From NCBI GenBank assembly GCA_903915555.1, contig CAIWTL010000522.1, forward strand, positions 1 through 14,804: a DNA stretch of 14,804 bases, read 5' to 3'. The translations under genes were made by a program, and so were the position numbers. Every line of letters starts with the position of its first letter. Positions within the stretch are counted from its first letter, which is position 1. Shown here piece by piece: positions 13,088-14,804 of the stretch. The stretch is from an uncultured Micrococcales bacterium. Lineage in GTDB: Bacteria > Actinomycetota > Actinomycetes > S36-B12 > GCA-2699445. Under the pieces are notes generated by a model, which was not told the origin of the DNA, did not search any database, and saw only the letters and a program-made list of their open reading frames with translations.

Positions 13088-14301
13088 CATGTCCGGGACG
13101 CCTGGTAGAGGTCGGCGCACGACGTGGGCCATACGGTCTCGAGGGGGCGTCGCCGGGAACCCGTCCAGGGCGCCGGGGGCGCCTGGATCCGACTGGCCAC
13201 CCGGTAGGCGTCGGACTCGTACTCGCCACGGAGCCACCGGAACCGGTGCCACGCCTCGTCGAGATCCTCGACCAGGGGGATGCCGACGATCCGCATCTGG
13301 CCGACCGCGTGGTCGAACTCCTCCCGGGTGAGGGTGGACGGTCCGGTGGCCGGATCCTCCCGCAGGCGGTGTTGGCGGGTCACCTGCCCGTCGGTGCGGA
13401 TGGCGCGGTAGAGGGCGCTTCCCCGGCTGCCGGTGAGGTGGCCGGGCGTGGGCTGCTCCAGGTCGTCACTCGTGATGACCGCACGTCCGTTCTCCATGAG
13501 CACCCGCATCACGGCCAGGGTCTGGGAGCCCTCCGCGAGAAGTGACGTGAGGTCGCCCGGTCGGTGGTGCCGGGCAACGGTGAGCTCCAGCGCGGCTGCG
13601 TCCATGCGTGCGATGAGGGTCGTGACCCAGGAACGCATGGGCCCCGAGGATCGGAAGTACGCCAGGATCGGATACATCGTCTGGGCGACCCGGACGCTGC
13701 ACACCCAGTCGATCCACCCGTCCCCCACCGGATCCAGGGTGCCGACATCAGCGAGGCGTCGGCGGCACAGCAGCTCAGCGCCCCAGGCGGGTTCGCCGGA
13801 CATCACACTCGACTTGGTGACGCCGGTCTCGCGGTCGGTGTAGTCGGTGAAGAGGAAGATGAGGTACCCGACCAGCACCGCGATGATCACCATCCCGGTG
13901 AAGGCAGCGAGCAGGACGATGCCGATGAGGAGTGGGCCGCCGTTCTCGTCGATGATGCCCAACGTCATGAGCCCAGAGCCCGCCTGAAGGGCCGCACTGG
14001 AGATCGAGGTTCCCGTCACGGCATAGACCAGGAGGGAGAATCCGAGCAGGAATCCGGCCACTGCGATGAGGAGGGTCGCCACGACGATGAGTGGCCCGAG
14101 GGCCGAGAGGAAACGATGCTGTCTGCCGAACGACCATCCGGTGCGCGCCACGGTGGTGATCACGAGTTGGGTGACGAGCCGGGTCACCCGGACGAACGGG
14201 GACGACACCGGTCGGGGCACCAGGAGTTCTCCGATGAGGGCCTGAGCGATCCCGACGATGACCACGACTCCCGCGACGCCCGCGAGCCACCGAAGAACCA
14301 T
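13087..14301 (-). CDS. Membrane protein with potassium-channel-like pore domain and large cytoplasmic C-terminus
   Basis: 404 residues from ATG 14301, fixed by the best ribosome site in the window (AAGGAGGT at 14306-14313, four bases upstream). The frame is open to 14430, but a start there would overlap the divergent gene. Predicted helices lie at 4-24, 70-95 and 125-151. Between the last two is a short amphipathic stretch, SISSAALQAGSGLMTLGI (99-116), placed like the pore helix and filter of two-helix (Ion_trans_2) channels. The filter-like TLGI lacks the canonical GYG/GFG. The helix FTGMVIIAVLVGYLIFLFTDYTDRE (134-158) resembles the inner helix of bacterial two-pore-domain-type channels as I recall them. 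Residues 152-404 are soluble, helical and charged, with no recognised nucleotide-binding or RCK motif. Membrane location is firm; channel function is inferred. Confidence 0.65.
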   Translation of the reverse strand: MVLRWLAGVAGVVVIVGIAQALIGELLVPRPVSSPFVRVTRLVTQLVITTVARTGWSFGRQHRFLSALGPLIVVATLLIAVAGFLLGFSLLVYAVTGTSISSAALQAGSGLMTLGIIDENGGPLLIGIVLLAAFTGMVIIAVLVGYLIFLFTDYTDRETGVTKSSVMSGEPAWGAELLCRRRLADVGTLDPVGDGWIDWVCSVRVAQTMYPILAYFRSSGPMRSWVTTLIARMDAAALELTVARHHRPGDLTSLLAEGSQTLAVMRVLMENGRAVITSDDLEQPTPGHLTGSRGSALYRAIRTDGQVTRQHRLREDPATGPSTLTREEFDHAVGQMRIVGIPLVEDLDEAWHRFRWLRGEYESDAYRVASRIQAPPAPWTGSRRRPLETVWPTSCADLYQASRT

Positions 14302-14395
14302 GGCGACCTCCTTGCGGGACTCTACGGCCGAGCCGTTGGTCATGGGGCGGCATTGGATGAGCCGGGTGACCGCCCAGGCCCAGTAGGGTTCGTCC
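14302..14395. promoter_or_regulatory. Divergent promoter region of the two channel-like genes
   Basis: This 94-bp spacer holds the strong ribosome site of the minus gene (14306-14313). On the plus strand it holds TAGGGT (14384-14389), a TANNNT-type -10 box ending 6 nt before the ATG at 14396, with no Shine-Dalgarno between: a leaderless arrangement. No clear -35 is visible for the plus gene. A minus-strand TAGAGT (14319-14324) is too close to the ribosome site to be convincing. Confidence 0.35.
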
Positions 14396-14804
14396 ATGGC
14401 GGACAGCACCCGTTCGGCGTGGACGCGCAACTTCTATCCCCGTGAGGGCGATGGCGTCGCCTTCGACCGCGTGGTGTTCTTCTCCGACGCCGTCTTCGCG
14501 ATCGCCCTCACGCTGGCCGCGGTGGAGATCGGCATTCCCGAGGTGGAGGGTGACACGTCGTCGGTTCACGAGCTGTGGGCTGCGGTGGTGGCCAAGGGCC
14601 CGGCACTCGTGGGGTTCCTGGTGGCCTTCCTCGTCGTCGCCTTCTATTGGCGCGCCAACCATCGCTTCACCATGACCCTGCGGGGGATGGACGGGACCTA
14701 CGTCGCCGCGGTCATCGCCTACCTGGGCCTCATCGCGATCCTGCCGCTCCCCGCGGCCATGGTGGGGGAGTACGGGCAGAACCCGCTCGTGGTGGTGATC
14801 TTCG
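14396..14804 (+). CDS. TMEM175-family potassium channel (N-terminal part, cut by window edge)
   Basis: 136 codons from ATG 14396 are visible, with no stop before the window ends. The first helix carries the family signature RVVFFSDAVFAIALTL (25-40): Arg25, then Phe29-Ser30-Asp31, with Ile36 at the position of the pore-constricting isoleucine in characterised members. Further helices lie at about 67-84, 101-120 and from 129 on. WRANH (85-89) fits the conserved Trp-x-x-x-His region that packs on the FSD motif. Bacterial members are six-helix proteins that assemble as tetramers and conduct potassium without a GYG filter; about 60-80 residues should remain beyond the edge. The start is supported by the FSD spacing and the leaderless -10 box just upstream; it has no Shine-Dalgarno. 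It is head-to-head with another channel-like gene. Confidence 0.88.
   Translation, partial: MADSTRSAWTRNFYPREGDGVAFDRVVFFSDAVFAIALTLAAVEIGIPEVEGDTSSVHELWAAVVAKGPALVGFLVAFLVVAFYWRANHRFTMTLRGMDGTYVAAVIAYLGLIAILPLPAAMVGEYGQNPLVVVIF

Noticed and set aside
13564..14445. 293-codon plus frame opposite the channel-like gene
   Set aside because: The product is His/Asp/Gly/Arg-rich with no motif; the minus frame has membrane helices and a perfect ribosome site.

Overview
The window is high-GC DNA with dense genes, short spacers, frequent GTG/TTG starts, possible leaderless starts and terminator hairpins without T-tracts. Together with a fadA-fadB pair in the order and sizes that I recall from mycobacteria (about 404 and 721 residues), this points to an actinobacterium. 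I cannot place it to genus. No mobile element, CRISPR array, integrase or rRNA is visible; it reads as ordinary chromosome.

Layout, left to right. (1) A GCS2/YbdK-type carboxylate-amine ligase on the minus strand runs off the left edge (1-1165). It is divergent from a GH15 glucoamylase/trehalase-type enzyme (1281-3068). (2) A plus-strand pair follows: an exported lysozyme-like protein with a Pro/Thr-rich tail (3211-4263) and a polytopic membrane protein of unknown function (4283-5512). Next come a tRNA-Ser(GGA) gene (5533-5617) and a strong hairpin. (3) A minus-strand cluster, read right to left, holds a beta-propeller lipoprotein (7386-8924), an APH/choline-kinase-fold phosphotransferase (6185-7333) and a 2H phosphoesterase (5650-6192). 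The last two overlap by 8 nt. (4) A small DUF6790-like membrane protein (8987-9481) diverges from the lipoprotein. (5) The fadA-fadB beta-oxidation operon (9650-13038) has a putative operator over its promoter and a stable hairpin in its leader, and ends at a 30-nt perfect palindrome. (6) A convergent minus-strand membrane protein with potassium-channel-like architecture but a degenerate filter (13087-14301) lies head-to-head with a TMEM175-family potassium channel that runs off the right edge (14396-14804).

How the genes may work together: fadA and fadB encode the two subunits of a fatty-acid beta-oxidation complex, which is firm. The lysozyme-like and membrane genes look like an envelope operon. 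The kinase and 2H phosphoesterase are probably translationally coupled. The two channel-like genes share a 94-bp divergent promoter region. No clearly new defence or mobile system is evident. The most unusual points are the channel pair, the kinase-phosphoesterase pair and the regulatory structures before fadA.
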